Numbered from the stretch's first letter, positions 35,384 to 45,278 are shown. The stretch is DNA of 64,000 bases from an uncultured Blautia sp. (GCA_900547685.1 URHS01000004.1:11354-75353), one strand, 5' to 3'. Notes: generated by a model not told the origin, from the sequence alone. A program made the numbers and translations.

Positions 35384-36600
35384 CACCTATTTTCCTCTGA
35401 TATATCTTCAAAAAGCTTTTGTTCAATATATTTAATATACTTCACATTTCCATATTCATTTTTTTTCAAGCACTCTCTCATTTTCTGAACATATTCATTA
35501 TTATCCATACATTTTTTCAATTCAAAATAAATAGATTCATCGTTATTTTTAACAATAATTCCATCCTCTTTATCCTTTATTTGTTCTCTTGCAGAAAGAT
35601 AATCTGTCACAATACATGGAGTTCCTAAAATCATAGACTCTACTACAGACATTGGTTTGCCCTCCCACCTAGAAGGCATACACATAACATCGGCTGTAAC
35701 CAAAAATGGATACGGATTGATTCGTTTTCCAGTCAATTTCACATAATTATTTAAATCATTACTGTTAATCATTTCTACTAGTCGATGTTCATCTGCACCG
35801 TCTCCAACAATATACCATCTAAAGTCATATCCTTCATCAACTAGTTGTTTCGCTACTTTAACAATTCTATCTAAACCTTTTGTTTCAATAGATAATCGAC
35901 ATATAGAAACAATTTTAAAACAACACGTATTTTTAAATTCATTTAAAACTTCATCACTTTCATCCCCATTCTGGCTCTGAGCTCGAATAAAACCACTATC
36001 AACAATATTTTCAATTGTTAAACTCTTTGATTTCATATCTTTCATAATATTGCAAAAATCTTCACGACAATTTTCTGAAACACAAATCACTTTATCAACC
36101 ATATCCATCCAATTTTTTTCTAAATTAGGAATAGGTGCAATTTTATTGAACGTAGAATGTAGCCAACCATATTTTTTATTTGCACTTATTCTATATGCCA
36201 CATATCTATCCGACCACCCTTCCATAAAACCAATTGCAATATCGTATTGTTTATCAAGCTTTCTTGATAAATATATTGCTTGAAAATCTGCCATTACTTG
36301 TTCCGAATATCCTAATACCCCCAACTTCGCATTCTCTCTTTTTGCACGCAACAAATATCCCGAAACTATCCCTAAAACTCCTTTTAGAAGTTTTCCAATA
36401 ATTCCTTCATACTTAAATGCTTGCTTTAAAATATTTATGTCTTTGGGAATCATGTCAAATAACGGTCCTTCATTTTTGTATAATAACAAATCAATATCAT
36501 ACTTACTTTTATCAATATTATTCAAAAACGAAATCAAACTGGTCGTACTTCCTCCAACTATCATATTATAATTCACAATTAGAATTTTTTTCTTATTCAT
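35383..36600 (-). CDS. GT4 family glycosyltransferase
   Basis: A 405-aa GT-B enzyme. It begins KKKILIVNYNMIVGGSTTSL (GG near residue 17 binds donor), has KKYGWLHSTFN, VICVSENCRED, and the C-terminal CMPSRWEGKPMSVVESMILG block with the E-x7-E motif. It adds one capsule sugar at the inner membrane face. Its start overlaps the end of the upstream glycosyltransferase by 8 bp. Donor and acceptor unknown. Confidence 0.9.
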   Translation of the reverse strand: MNKKKILIVNYNMIVGGSTTSLISFLNNIDKSKYDIDLLLYKNEGPLFDMIPKDINILKQAFKYEGIIGKLLKGVLGIVSGYLLRAKRENAKLGVLGYSEQVMADFQAIYLSRKLDKQYDIAIGFMEGWSDRYVAYRISANKKYGWLHSTFNKIAPIPNLEKNWMDMVDKVICVSENCREDFCNIMKDMKSKSLTIENIVDSGFIRAQSQNGDESDEVLNEFKNTCCFKIVSICRLSIETKGLDRIVKVAKQLVDEGYDFRWYIVGDGADEHRLVEMINSNDLNNYVKLTGKRINPYPFLVTADVMCMPSRWEGKPMSVVESMILGTPCIVTDYLSAREQIKDKEDGIIVKNNDESIYFELKKCMDNNEYVQKMRECLKKNEYGNVKYIKYIEQKLFEDISEENR

Positions 36601-37813
36601 CTATACACGTCCTTAACATTTTTATAATTTTTCCACATTGTATAGCAGATGTTTTTTTATTAACTATAAATTCTTGAGCTTTCATTCCCATTTTTCTTCT
36701 TTCTTCTGAAGATAATTCTGTGGTCATTTTTAAAGTATTGTATAAGCCGTTTTCTTCCTTATTAACACAATAAAAATAATCTACATACTCATCTGGCATC
36801 CCAGATAATTTATACCCAATCATCGGAGTACCTGACCCCATGTATTCAATTACCTTTGACGGGAAACTATATTTTGTAAAACTTTGTGTATCATTTCTTG
36901 GATTAACTAAAAGCTCTACTTTTTTCTGTTCACTAATAACCTTTTCATTTGGAGCAAGTCCACGTAAATGTATTCTAGAATCCTGTTCAGCTAATTTTTT
37001 CACCTCATCTACACTGGTTCCATTACCAAATAATTCTAACGACCAATCCTCATCATCTATCTTCATAAATGCTTTTACGAGATCTACAACACCATATCTC
37101 TCCTCAATCATTCCTGCATAAAGTATTGATTTCTTTTTGTCAGTTTGATTTCCTTCAAAATTATCCATTTTTAATTTCGAAGATATTCCTTCTACAACAG
37201 TATATTTCACATCCCAATCAAACCATTCTTTCATATATTCCGTTAAAAACACATAACAATCTGTTGTTCTTAATCTTTTCTTAAAATGTCTAATTTGACA
37301 TTTCTTTGCTAATTTATAAAACTTATTATCCATTAATGATGCATTCATATACTGCGGTAAATCTGGAACTACAAGACAACATACAATTTGAGGATAATTT
37401 TTTTTAATATAATCAAGTATCTCTACAAACGGTGATGTCATAGCATATGCAATAATCGCTTTTTTATCTCCATTATCATTACTCGCCCATTTTTTCACTT
37501 CTTTTTTAATGCTATAATATCTACTAATCGTTTTAAAAAAAGTCAAATTTGTAAAACCAACATTTAAATCTTTTGCACCTTCTGAATGTGCGAATTCAAA
37601 AGTAGGTATTCTTAATGTATTATATCGCTTAGGATAAGATCCTACATATAGTGAATTGAGTATTTTACAATTTACACCTTCTATTTTATCTAAGCCATCA
37701 ACTATACCCCATTGAAATTTATTAGCAGCATTCTGCACACCACCTAATGAATTTTTTAATATTGTCTTTTCATATTCTTTTGGAAATAATCCCATTAAAC
37801 ATAATATATCCAT
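36593..37813 (-). CDS. GT4-like glycosyltransferase
   Basis: A 406-aa GT-B protein starting MDILCLMGLFPKEYEKTIL; ATG 37813 has AAAGG at 7 nt, better than the longer TTG frame. The N-terminal part has NSLGGVQNAANKFQWGIVDG; the C-terminal part has ILYAGMIEERYGVVDLVKAF, WSLELFGNGT and FSKYSFPSKVIEYMGSGTPM-like blocks (it reads FTKYSFPSKVIEYM). It overlaps the next gene and adds a capsule sugar of unknown type. Confidence 0.85.
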   Translation of the reverse strand: MDILCLMGLFPKEYEKTILKNSLGGVQNAANKFQWGIVDGLDKIEGVNCKILNSLYVGSYPKRYNTLRIPTFEFAHSEGAKDLNVGFTNLTFFKTISRYYSIKKEVKKWASNDNGDKKAIIAYAMTSPFVEILDYIKKNYPQIVCCLVVPDLPQYMNASLMDNKFYKLAKKCQIRHFKKRLRTTDCYVFLTEYMKEWFDWDVKYTVVEGISSKLKMDNFEGNQTDKKKSILYAGMIEERYGVVDLVKAFMKIDDEDWSLELFGNGTSVDEVKKLAEQDSRIHLRGLAPNEKVISEQKKVELLVNPRNDTQSFTKYSFPSKVIEYMGSGTPMIGYKLSGMPDEYVDYFYCVNKEENGLYNTLKMTTELSSEERRKMGMKAQEFIVNKKTSAIQCGKIIKMLRTCIDE

Positions 37814-37865
37814 ATTAATACCTTTCAAAAATTTTTATACCATATAAAACTCTATTTTTATTCTT

Positions 37866-39098
37866 TTATCTTATGATACTATTGAATACTGCATAATATT
37901 TTTTCATTGCAATTTCATAATCATATTGATTATTATACAACCACAATGCTTTTTCACCCATTCTGATAGTTTCTTCTCTATTTTCAACCATGTTCAGAAT
38001 AGCGTTCTTCAATCCCTCTTGATTTCCTACTTCCACAGCAAACCCTATCTTCTCCTCATTAATTTCTTTCTCAAGATAAGAGTCCTTTTCTACTACTCCT
38101 AGTACCGCATGACCACCTTGAAGATAACTATAATATTTACTTGGCGCACATGTTCCTTTTAACCCTTTTTCAAGACTTACTACACAACAAGAACTAATAG
38201 CAACTGCTTGCTCAAAATCTTTTCCGTGTAAGAAATCTAATTGTTGTACATTCTTCAATCCTTTATTCAGAATCTCATTCTGCACCTTTTCTTTTTTATT
38301 CCCATGACCTACAATCAAAAATCTCACTCGATTATCATCTTTTAATAATTCTGCCGCATGGATTAACGTATCCATATCTTGACATGTTCCCATGTTCCCA
38401 AAATAGGATACAACAAACTGTCCATTTTCATAACCAAATCTTTCATAAGCCTTTCGGTCAGGAGTTTGCTTCTTTTCATGAGCCCAGTTTGCAATCGTTG
38501 TAATTCTGTCAGGTGTAAGACTTTTTCTGTTTTCTAGCAAAAATGTTTTCATTTCATCTGTCAACGCAATTACCTGAGAAACGTTTTTATACAAACTTTT
38601 ATTAATAACTTTCATTACTCTATCAATGATATCTCCATCTTTCAAAGTTCTTGACGCATATGCTACTTCTGGATAAATATCATACGCCACAAAAAGAAAT
38701 TTTGTTCCAAATAACTTTTTAGCTAATATAGGTACTATTGGCAGCACTGGCGGATTTGAGTAGACAATAATGGATTTATAATTCTTTAACTTATAAATTC
38801 TTCTTAACACTGCCCATGTGAAAGAAAAATAATTAATCAAACGATTTATTTTTTTTCTTCTATCTAATTCCATATATCGAATACGTTCAATTCCTATTCC
38901 TGATACTTTTTCTTTTAGAGGAACCTCTCCCGATGCATTATACTCCTTTGGGTAACCGCAAAGAGCATCTACTGTAAATCCATTATTCGCTAAATACTTC
39001 GCAGTATCAAACGGCAACGTAGCCGATGAATTATATTCTGGATAAAAAAACTGGCATAAAAACAAAACATCTTTTTTCTCATTCTTACTTTTTTTCAT
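37866..39098 (-). CDS. WbuB-like glycosyltransferase (probable L-FucNAc transferase)
   Basis: A 410-aa GT4 enzyme. Start ATG 39098 has AGGAAAG upstream; the frame from 39140 overlaps the dehydratase gene. VLFLCQFFYPEYNSSATLPF, AYDIYPEVAYASRTLK, VISYFGNMGTCQDMDTLIHA-like (it reads VVSYFGNMGTCQDM) and SSCCVVSLEKGLKGTCAPSK are WbuB-type signatures. WbuB of Escherichia coli O26 is linked to L-FucNAc transfer, fitting the capEFG genes here (inference). Confidence 0.86.
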   Translation of the reverse strand: MKKSKNEKKDVLFLCQFFYPEYNSSATLPFDTAKYLANNGFTVDALCGYPKEYNASGEVPLKEKVSGIGIERIRYMELDRRKKINRLINYFSFTWAVLRRIYKLKNYKSIIVYSNPPVLPIVPILAKKLFGTKFLFVAYDIYPEVAYASRTLKDGDIIDRVMKVINKSLYKNVSQVIALTDEMKTFLLENRKSLTPDRITTIANWAHEKKQTPDRKAYERFGYENGQFVVSYFGNMGTCQDMDTLIHAAELLKDDNRVRFLIVGHGNKKEKVQNEILNKGLKNVQQLDFLHGKDFEQAVAISSCCVVSLEKGLKGTCAPSKYYSYLQGGHAVLGVVEKDSYLEKEINEEKIGFAVEVGNQEGLKNAILNMVENREETIRMGEKALWLYNNQYDYEIAMKKYYAVFNSIIR

Positions 39099-39127
39099 TC
39101 TTTCCTTCACTTCTCTTAGCTTAGTAT

Positions 39128-41077
39128 TTAATTTTTGCAAACATCATTTGCTATAGTATGTCCATCTCCTGTAAGTCCTGCATTCACTTCCTCCGGTCTC
39201 TTAAATGTCGGAACAGCACTTCTTAATGCCTCTTTCGCTTTCAAATCGTCCCCTGTTTCACAAGCTTTCTTCAGCGCATCCAATCTTGCATCGATTTCTT
39301 CAGCGCTTAATGCCTTATCTCTCTCAATAAAAATCATACTGTTGCTTGTCTTATCCAGTTCCTCTGTTTTTACCAGCAATTCCTCATACAGTTTCTCTCC
39401 CGGTCTTAATCCTGTTTCCACGATTTCCACTCCATGCACACCGGACAGACGAATCATATTTTCCGCCAAATCCATAATCTTCACCGGTTTTCCCATATCC
39501 AACACAAACAGCTCTCCGTTATTAGCAATGGCTCCACTTTGAAGAACCAGCTGCGAAGCTTCCGGAATGGTCATAAAGTATCGGATAATTCTCTTATCTG
39601 TAATAGTAACTGGTCCGCCGTTGGCAATCTGACGTTTAAACAACGGAATTACAGAACCGGCGCTGCCCAGCACGTTTCCAAAACGTGTGATGCTGTATTT
39701 TACCTTACCATGAGTACTTGCGCTCTGGGCAATCATCTCACACATTCTCTTTGTAGCACCCATAACGTTTGTAGGGTTTACTGCCTTATCTGTAGAAACC
39801 ATCATAAAGCGTTCTGCCCCATATTCTTCACAAAGCTCAACCACAACCTTTGTTCCGAAAATATTGTTTTCAATGGCTTCAATACAGTTATGCTCCATAA
39901 GTGGTACATGTTTATGAGCCGCTGCATTAATGACAATCTGAGGATGATATGTCTCAAACACTCTTTCCATTGCTTTGCGGTTAGTAATGGATGCAATCTC
40001 TACCTGAAGGTTCAGATTATTGCCGTAAGCAATTTTTAATTCCTGCTGTACATCATAAGCGCCGTTTTCATAGATATCTAATATAATCAACTGCTTTGGA
40101 GCCATTTTTGCTAACTGACGACATAATTCAGAACCAATAGAACCACCCCCACCGGTAATCAAAACAACCTTATTTTTGTAATAAGCGTTTGTGCGCTCAT
40201 CAGCAACTGCCAGAGGTTTTCTAAATAAAAGCTCTTCTGCATCAAACTCTCTTAAATGTCTCTTTCCACCTACAGCATATACCGTAGGGAAATCATAAAC
40301 TTTTAATTTATAACCTGCTTCTGTATAATACTCATAAAGTTCTTTCTTCTTTTGCGCATCCATAGAAGGAATGGCAAAAACAATTTCCTGAACCTCTAAT
40401 TCATCTAATTTTCGAAGTGTTGCCTCATCCTCTGACCATACAGGAATACCTTGAATTTCCCTTCCTACTTTTTCTTTATTAACATCAATAAAGCATCGTG
40501 GTGTATAAGATGCTTCACTATTATTTAAAAGTTCTTCTGCCAGTCCCACACCTACACGACCAGCGCCAATAATAGCAATTTTAATTTTCTGTATATCTTT
40601 ATCATTACCGACTTCCATTCCTGAAAAAATCCGGAATAAAACCAGTAGAATTTTCCCTTTTAAAGTATCGTGATTTCCGCATTTATACGCGTAACGATAT
40701 ACCATACGAATAGCTAAAGCTCCTAATAAGTTCAAACTTACCAAGGACAAAAGTCTTCCGAATGTAATATGCTGAATAGGCAGAATACCCTCTAAACATA
40801 AGTATGCCAGAAATCCTGCAAAATCTGTAAACAGCAATCGGATATAGCACTGTATTCCTCCATATCTCCAAACCTGTCCGTAAATATTCCCAATAATACG
40901 TGCTGCAAAAATACAAATAATGGAGATAACAGCCTGTTCGAAGATTCCTTTTCCTGAAAGCTTATCATCCCCCGCATAAAAAGCTAATAAAAGAAATGCT
41001 GCAATTGCGTATACTCCCATATCATAGAAAATAAGCATCCAACGTATATTTTTAGTCATTTTTATATTTTTTGTCAT
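39128..41077 (-). CDS. Membrane-bound CapD/FlaA1-type NDP-sugar dehydratase
   Basis: A 649-aa protein: four N-terminal membrane segments (residues about 10-130), a first Rossmann domain (IAIIGAGRVGVGLAEELL), then an SDR domain (VVLITGGGGSIGSELCRQLA, AAAHKHVPLMEH, NVMGATKRMCEMI, RFGNVLGSAGSVIPLF). This is the PglF/WbpM/CapD 4,6-dehydratase layout that makes UDP-2-acetamido-4-keto-2,6-dideoxy sugars. No aminotransferase partner lies in the operon. Two possible starts (41077 and 41059) differ by six residues. Confidence 0.93.
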   Translation of the reverse strand: MTKNIKMTKNIRWMLIFYDMGVYAIAAFLLLAFYAGDDKLSGKGIFEQAVISIICIFAARIIGNIYGQVWRYGGIQCYIRLLFTDFAGFLAYLCLEGILPIQHITFGRLLSLVSLNLLGALAIRMVYRYAYKCGNHDTLKGKILLVLFRIFSGMEVGNDKDIQKIKIAIIGAGRVGVGLAEELLNNSEASYTPRCFIDVNKEKVGREIQGIPVWSEDEATLRKLDELEVQEIVFAIPSMDAQKKKELYEYYTEAGYKLKVYDFPTVYAVGGKRHLREFDAEELLFRKPLAVADERTNAYYKNKVVLITGGGGSIGSELCRQLAKMAPKQLIILDIYENGAYDVQQELKIAYGNNLNLQVEIASITNRKAMERVFETYHPQIVINAAAHKHVPLMEHNCIEAIENNIFGTKVVVELCEEYGAERFMMVSTDKAVNPTNVMGATKRMCEMIAQSASTHGKVKYSITRFGNVLGSAGSVIPLFKRQIANGGPVTITDKRIIRYFMTIPEASQLVLQSGAIANNGELFVLDMGKPVKIMDLAENMIRLSGVHGVEIVETGLRPGEKLYEELLVKTEELDKTSNSMIFIERDKALSAEEIDARLDALKKACETGDDLKAKEALRSAVPTFKRPEEVNAGLTGDGHTIANDVCKN

Positions 41078-41159
41078 GTTCTTATTTTTCTTTCCTTCCC
41101 TGATTTCAAACTATAGTAACATTACAGGAATTTCTTATCATTACCCATTATATTACATA

Positions 41160-41192
41160 GGAGCTATCATAAATTTTTATTATGACAGCTCC
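41160..41192. terminator. Stem-loop inside the capsule operon
   Basis: GGAGCTATCATAA and TTATGACAGCTCC form a stem around ATTTTTAT with one mismatch. No long U-tract follows on the minus strand; a TATAAT-like box lies just beyond. It may be a partial terminator or processing site separating surface-protein genes from sugar genes. Confidence 0.5.
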
Positions 41193-41203
41193 CGGTAGAT
41201 TCA

Positions 41204-41869
41204 TTATGCTCTTTTTCTGTTTCTTCCAAGAACAACAACTGCTGCTCCTAAAAGCACTACAGATGCACCTGCATAAAGAATCCAGTCAGAAGCCACACCT
41301 GTCTTTGGTGAAGTTCCTGTTGTAGAATCTGTAGCTGTTCCTGCTCCGGTATTTTTACCAATAACGGCAACTGGAGACAAGTCTTCAAACTGTGCGGTAA
41401 TCTCTTTTGTGGAATAGTTTACATTATCTGGTGTAATTACTTCCCACACAGCTCTCTGAGTACTATAGTGAAGAACCTTCACATCCTGCAGAGCTTCTGT
41501 CAGGTTTGGTACTGTAAAAGTAACTTTGTACTTACCATCTTCGGTTTTTACACCACCGTTAATAGGTACCAAATCAAAGAATTTTGTTACAAGAACTTTT
41601 CCTGTTAACTCATCTTTAATTGCCTCTGCCTGCTCAGCAATACTTTCCAGTGTAGCTGTTCCATTATTTACAGCTAAAATTTTATCCAGAACTGCCTGTT
41701 CTTTTACTTCTGAAAAGTTCTCTGCTGTACCTTCTGTCATTTCATATTTACCTACGGATTCTCCTGCTGGAGTTGCCTGTGTGGTCTTACTGCCCGCTGC
41801 AAATACGCTGACTACCTGAGTAACTACAAGAGCTGCTGCTAAAAGAGTTCCAAAAAGTCTTTTCTTCAT
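41204..41869 (-). CDS. Surface protein with SPKTG sortase signal
   Basis: A 221-aa protein with an N-terminal signal peptide (LLAAALVVTQVVSVFAAGS), a folded part with VPINGGVKTEDGKYKVTFTV and EVITPDNVNYSTKEITAQFE, a Ser/Thr/Gly linker, then SPKTG, a hydrophobic segment and RNRKRA: a full cell-wall sorting signal. ATG 41869 has AAAGGTG upstream. The class B sortase gene lies 25 bp upstream, and known Clostridioides difficile SrtB uses SPKTG-type signals, so this is the likely substrate. Binding role unknown. Confidence 0.85.
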   Translation of the reverse strand: MKKRLFGTLLAAALVVTQVVSVFAAGSKTTQATPAGESVGKYEMTEGTAENFSEVKEQAVLDKILAVNNGTATLESIAEQAEAIKDELTGKVLVTKFFDLVPINGGVKTEDGKYKVTFTVPNLTEALQDVKVLHYSTQRAVWEVITPDNVNYSTKEITAQFEDLSPVAVIGKNTGAGTATDSTTGTSPKTGVASDWILYAGASVVLLGAAVVVLGRNRKRA

Positions 41870-41893
41870 GGGTATCACCTTTCTTTCCTTTCT

Positions 41894-42667
41894 TTATTTT
41901 TCTATAGATACCAGTACAGCTTGTACCAGATATCTCTGAGTTGAAATTCCTGCATAGCAGGTGGATAAAGTAATAATTTTATCCTCGGTTGTCACTTCCG
42001 TAGAAGTATCTATAAAAGCATTCATATCTCTCATGGAGAAAATGCTGTTCAAATATTGTTGATATTCATCTTTACTCCAAAAATTATAATTCATAAGCAA
42101 ATGCCTGTTATCAGTAAGATAAGCTGCAAAGATTTTATAATGAAGAATTTGATCCGGCATATAAATTACAATATCCCGATTGTTATCAAAAAAGCTTCGA
42201 TCCATATACTTATGAATACTCTGAAACATAGAGCCGTTTTTCATATCATGTCCATAAATCACTGTATTGGGGTCTTCAAAGGTTTTTGTGTTGTAATTTT
42301 CTGTGAAAATTGCTCCTTCCTTCTTCTCTTCCCCATCAATAGTATGATTTAAGTAATAAGTATTGTCATTGCTGCTTTGTAAGATTGGATAATCCACTTC
42401 TGTGCCCGGCACTTGAATCCATGCATATACATCGGGATTTTGTTGTTGCAAAGCTGCAAAATCAATGGGAATTTCCACTGTTGATTCTGTTTCTGGTTCA
42501 GGCTCTGGTTCTTCCACAGGTTTCGGCTCTTCCTTGACTACTTCCTGCTGCAGCTTTTCATATTCTTTTCCTGCATTTTTTTCTTCTATATATTTATAAA
42601 TTCCAATTGCACCGCATGTAAGACCTAATCCTAAGCATATCAATGCGATTATTTTTCTTTTTTTCAT
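41894..42667 (-). CDS. srtB: Class B sortase
   Basis: A 257-aa membrane-anchored transpeptidase: an N-terminal segment (ALICLGLGLTCGAIGIYKYI), a Glu/Pro linker, and the sortase barrel with DYPILQSSNDNTYYLNH, catalytic His in VIYGHDMKNGS, Cys in ITLSTCYAG and the Arg in STQRYLV. The SrtB style (YLNHTIDGE, two extra helices) is clear. It joins surface proteins to peptidoglycan outside the membrane. Next to its SPKTG substrate, within the capsule operon. Confidence 0.93.
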   Translation of the reverse strand: MKKRKIIALICLGLGLTCGAIGIYKYIEEKNAGKEYEKLQQEVVKEEPKPVEEPEPEPETESTVEIPIDFAALQQQNPDVYAWIQVPGTEVDYPILQSSNDNTYYLNHTIDGEEKKEGAIFTENYNTKTFEDPNTVIYGHDMKNGSMFQSIHKYMDRSFFDNNRDIVIYMPDQILHYKIFAAYLTDNRHLLMNYNFWSKDEYQQYLNSIFSMRDMNAFIDTSTEVTTEDKIITLSTCYAGISTQRYLVQAVLVSIEK

Positions 42668-42676
42668 ACATGGCTC

Positions 42677-43702
42677 CTATTCTACCTCTCGATAAAAGTG
42701 CTGGATGATCATTTTATAAAGCTCTTGATCATTTATATGATACTCATCAAACTCAGCTTCGCTTACGCCTTCACCCGGAATACTCCATGTTTCCCGGTCT
42801 GTATCTGTTGAAAAATCCTTTAGAATTTTTACAAATTGATCTGTACCAATGTTTGTCACCATATAATCATTTAATTTTTCATAAAGCTGGATTACCAGTG
42901 AAGAATTCCCGCCATAAAGTTCTTCTGCTTTTTTTCCATAAGCTTCCAGAAATGCAATCTGTCTTTCTAAACGCTCTATAGCGCTTTGGCTCTTTTCAGT
43001 ATTTCTATAGCGAACAAATTCTTCTACGTTTTCGGCAGTAAGGTCTACATTTGCTCCTTTTGTCCATTCCGGATTTCTTTCTGCCAGACTGTCATTGGGA
43101 ATTGTAACTGTGATTCCTCCTACTGATTCTACAAGGATAGGAATTCCATCCATATTGATGGAACAATATCCCTGAATTGGTAATCCATAAAGCAGATTTG
43201 ACACTGCCTGTTTCATTAAGTCACAGCTCACATTTTTTCCATCTCCATAAGCATAGGCAAGATTGATATGGTCTTTTGTTTTCCCCAGGCTATCACCATT
43301 TTGGTCAAAGACCTCAATCTCTGTCATGGTATCTCTAGGTATGGAAACCATACTCATTTTATGCTCAACTCTATCCCAGGAAATAAGAAAAATTGCATCT
43401 GCCTGACCTGCATCCGCCTGTCCTTTTGTGGTTTCTACAAGTTCCCTTTTATCAATACCCATAAAAAGGAAATTGCTTAAATGGTCGTTGTATTCGTAAT
43501 CTTTTCCCTCGTAAGTCACAGTTCCTGAAGTCTTTCTCTTGTCTGTATGCGTATACACAGTATTTTCTGTCTTTTTCTTCAGATTTCTTTGCTTCCACAT
43601 ACCCAGACCAACAACCGCTGTAATTCCCACAACAAGCAGGATAATCATACCCAGCAAATATTTTTTTGTCTGTATTTTCTTTCTTTTCCCGGTTCTGCTC
43701 AT
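42677..43702 (-). CDS. LytR-CpsA-Psr (LCP) family ligase
   Basis: A 341-aa protein with one N-terminal membrane segment (LLGMIILLVVGITAVVGLGM) and an external LCP domain: FLFMGIDKRE, GQADAIFLISWDRVEHKMSM, VSIPRDTMTE, INLAYAYGDG, VRYRNTEKSQSAIERLERQ. LCP proteins transfer capsule or teichoic polymers from lipid carrier to peptidoglycan; this is the expected attaching enzyme for this capsule. Family-size and placed with the other regulatory/export genes. Confidence 0.93.
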   Translation of the reverse strand: MSRTGKRKKIQTKKYLLGMIILLVVGITAVVGLGMWKQRNLKKKTENTVYTHTDKRKTSGTVTYEGKDYEYNDHLSNFLFMGIDKRELVETTKGQADAGQADAIFLISWDRVEHKMSMVSIPRDTMTEIEVFDQNGDSLGKTKDHINLAYAYGDGKNVSCDLMKQAVSNLLYGLPIQGYCSINMDGIPILVESVGGITVTIPNDSLAERNPEWTKGANVDLTAENVEEFVRYRNTEKSQSAIERLERQIAFLEAYGKKAEELYGGNSSLVIQLYEKLNDYMVTNIGTDQFVKILKDFSTDTDRETWSIPGEGVSEAEFDEYHINDQELYKMIIQHFYREVE

Positions 43703-43711
43703 TGTTTCTGT

Positions 43712-44578
43712 CTATCCTTCTTTTTGTATATATTTCAGTTCTTCTAACTTATCTAAAACAGCTTGAGCAATTTCTGCCTGAGCTTCATAAGTAGAAGATG
43801 GGGAAGTTGTCACCTCTGCTGCACTAATATAATTCTTTCCCCATTTTGCTTTTAAAGCCGCATCTAAGGTTGCCGCATCTACGCTGCCATCCATAGGGCG
43901 TGTTCCAACAATAATAAACTTCTCTTTATTCGGAAATGTATCCAGAATTTTCTGCTGTTGCTGTGCCAGTTCTTCCGGATCATGGCTCCAACCTCCATAA
44001 TATCCCATACAAATCACAGGAATACAATTAATGTCTGTTCTTTCTGTCTGTTCTTCTGTCAGATCTCTGATTCCTGTTTCTGTCACTGCAAGATTTGCTC
44101 CTGCTGCTTTTTCTTTATGTTTTGTTACAAATTGCTGTACTTCTTCAGCCGGTACTCCGGCCATAGTCATCATGGATAAGGTACCTGCTCCTTGTAGTGT
44201 TTTATCCTGTACCGGAAGATTATATCCATTTTCCTCCAGAAGTTTCTGCAAAACTACTTTGTAAGAATACTTTGCAGATGCTTCCCCATTAATCAAGTCA
44301 TCTCCCCAGCACACAATACCTTCTGGATTTTTTTCTTCCTCTTCAGGTACACTTTCTGGCTCTTCTTTTACTTCTTCCGACTTTTCTGTCTCAACCTTTG
44401 TTCCTGCATTGGTCTTGTCAGAGTCTTCTGTTTTCTTTGCCATTTCCTGCAACCGTCTGCTTTCTGCTGCTTCTGTTTCTCTACTCCAATATAACATTCC
44501 CACCAGCAGAACCATCAGAATAATACCGAAAATCAGAAAAATAATGTTCCACTTCTTTTCTCTTTCATGAAAATTCAA
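43712..44578 (-). CDS. Membrane-anchored SGNH-like protein lacking catalytic residues
   Basis: A 288-aa protein: one membrane segment (IIFLIFGIILMVLLVGMLYW), a Glu/Lys-rich linker (residues about 40-85), then an SGNH/GDSL-hydrolase-like domain. Block I reads VCWGDDLING, with Asp where the nucleophilic Ser of GDSL stands, and the usual C-terminal DxxH is missing (it reads SPSSTYEAQAEIAQ). It probably binds rather than cuts, or uses other residues. Lies between the BY-kinase and LCP genes. Function unknown. Confidence 0.65.
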   Translation of the reverse strand: MNFHEREKKWNIIFLIFGIILMVLLVGMLYWSRETEAAESRRLQEMAKKTEDSDKTNAGTKVETEKSEEVKEEPESVPEEEEKNPEGIVCWGDDLINGEASAKYSYKVVLQKLLEENGYNLPVQDKTLQGAGTLSMMTMAGVPAEEVQQFVTKHKEKAAGANLAVTETGIRDLTEEQTERTDINCIPVICMGYYGGWSHDPEELAQQQQKILDTFPNKEKFIIVGTRPMDGSVDAATLDAALKAKWGKNYISAAEVTTSPSSTYEAQAEIAQAVLDKLEELKYIQKEG

Positions 44579-44600
44579 TGCCTATCTCACTCCCTGTTCG

Positions 44601-45278
44601 TTATTTCTTATAGTAGCCTTTATAGGCATTATAATATTTCCCACTTTTGATGTCTACTTTGTTCAGGACTGCGCCTAAGATATGACATCCGCTTCTTTCT
44701 ATCTGGGCTTTTACTTTTTGCGCCATCTTATAGCTGACAGCTTCGCTCTCTATAACCAAAATTCCTCCATCACAGTTTTGTGCCACAACGGTTGCATCAA
44801 TTAAGCTTGCTGATGGCGGTGTATCGATAAAAATGTAATCATATTCTTCTCTTTTTGTTTCCAACAGATGTTTGAAATCCTTTTCTCCCAGAAGCTCTGA
44901 TGGATTTGGCGCTACAGGGCCTGAGAAAATCATATCCACATTTTCATAATTTGTCTTGTAAATAATATTTCCTGCATCAATCTGACCGCTTAAGTATTGT
45001 GATAATCCCTTTACTTCGCCTTTAATTCCATATCTTCTAATAAATGTAGATTTTCTGATATCTGCATCAATTAACAAAACTTTTTTTCCTGCTTTTCCCA
45101 TTTCCACAGAAAGAGTAAAGGCAATGTCACTTTTTCCTTCATTCTGATAACAGCTTGTAAGCAAAATAGTTTTTACCTGTTTACTTGAAAACTGTATATT
45201 TGTACGTAATGTTTTAATAGACTCTTCGTAATAATAATCCGACTTTTTAGGGTCTTTCATTGTAACATTCATGTCCAT
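44601..45278 (-). CDS. CpsD/CapB BY-kinase (tyrosine kinase)
   Basis: A 225-aa bacterial tyrosine kinase. Walker A-like SCYQNEGKSDIAFTLSVEM, Walker A' KKVLLIDADIRKSTF, Walker B YIFIDTPPSASLIDA and a Tyr-rich C-terminus (YYNAYKGYYKK), the autophosphorylation cluster. It works with the chain-length protein (overlapping start by 1 bp) to control polymer length; the PHP phosphatase at 46043 reverses it. Confidence 0.94.
   Translation of the reverse strand: MDMNVTMKDPKKSDYYYEESIKTLRTNIQFSSKQVKTILLTSCYQNEGKSDIAFTLSVEMGKAGKKVLLIDADIRKSTFIRRYGIKGEVKGLSQYLSGQIDAGNIIYKTNYENVDMIFSGPVAPNPSELLGEKDFKHLLETKREEYDYIFIDTPPSASLIDATVVAQNCDGGILVIESEAVSYKMAQKVKAQIERSGCHILGAVLNKVDIKSGKYYNAYKGYYKK

Noticed and set aside
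39434..40039. 201-aa plus frame inside the FlaA1-type dehydratase gene
   Set aside because: Antisense shadow; composition not protein-like.
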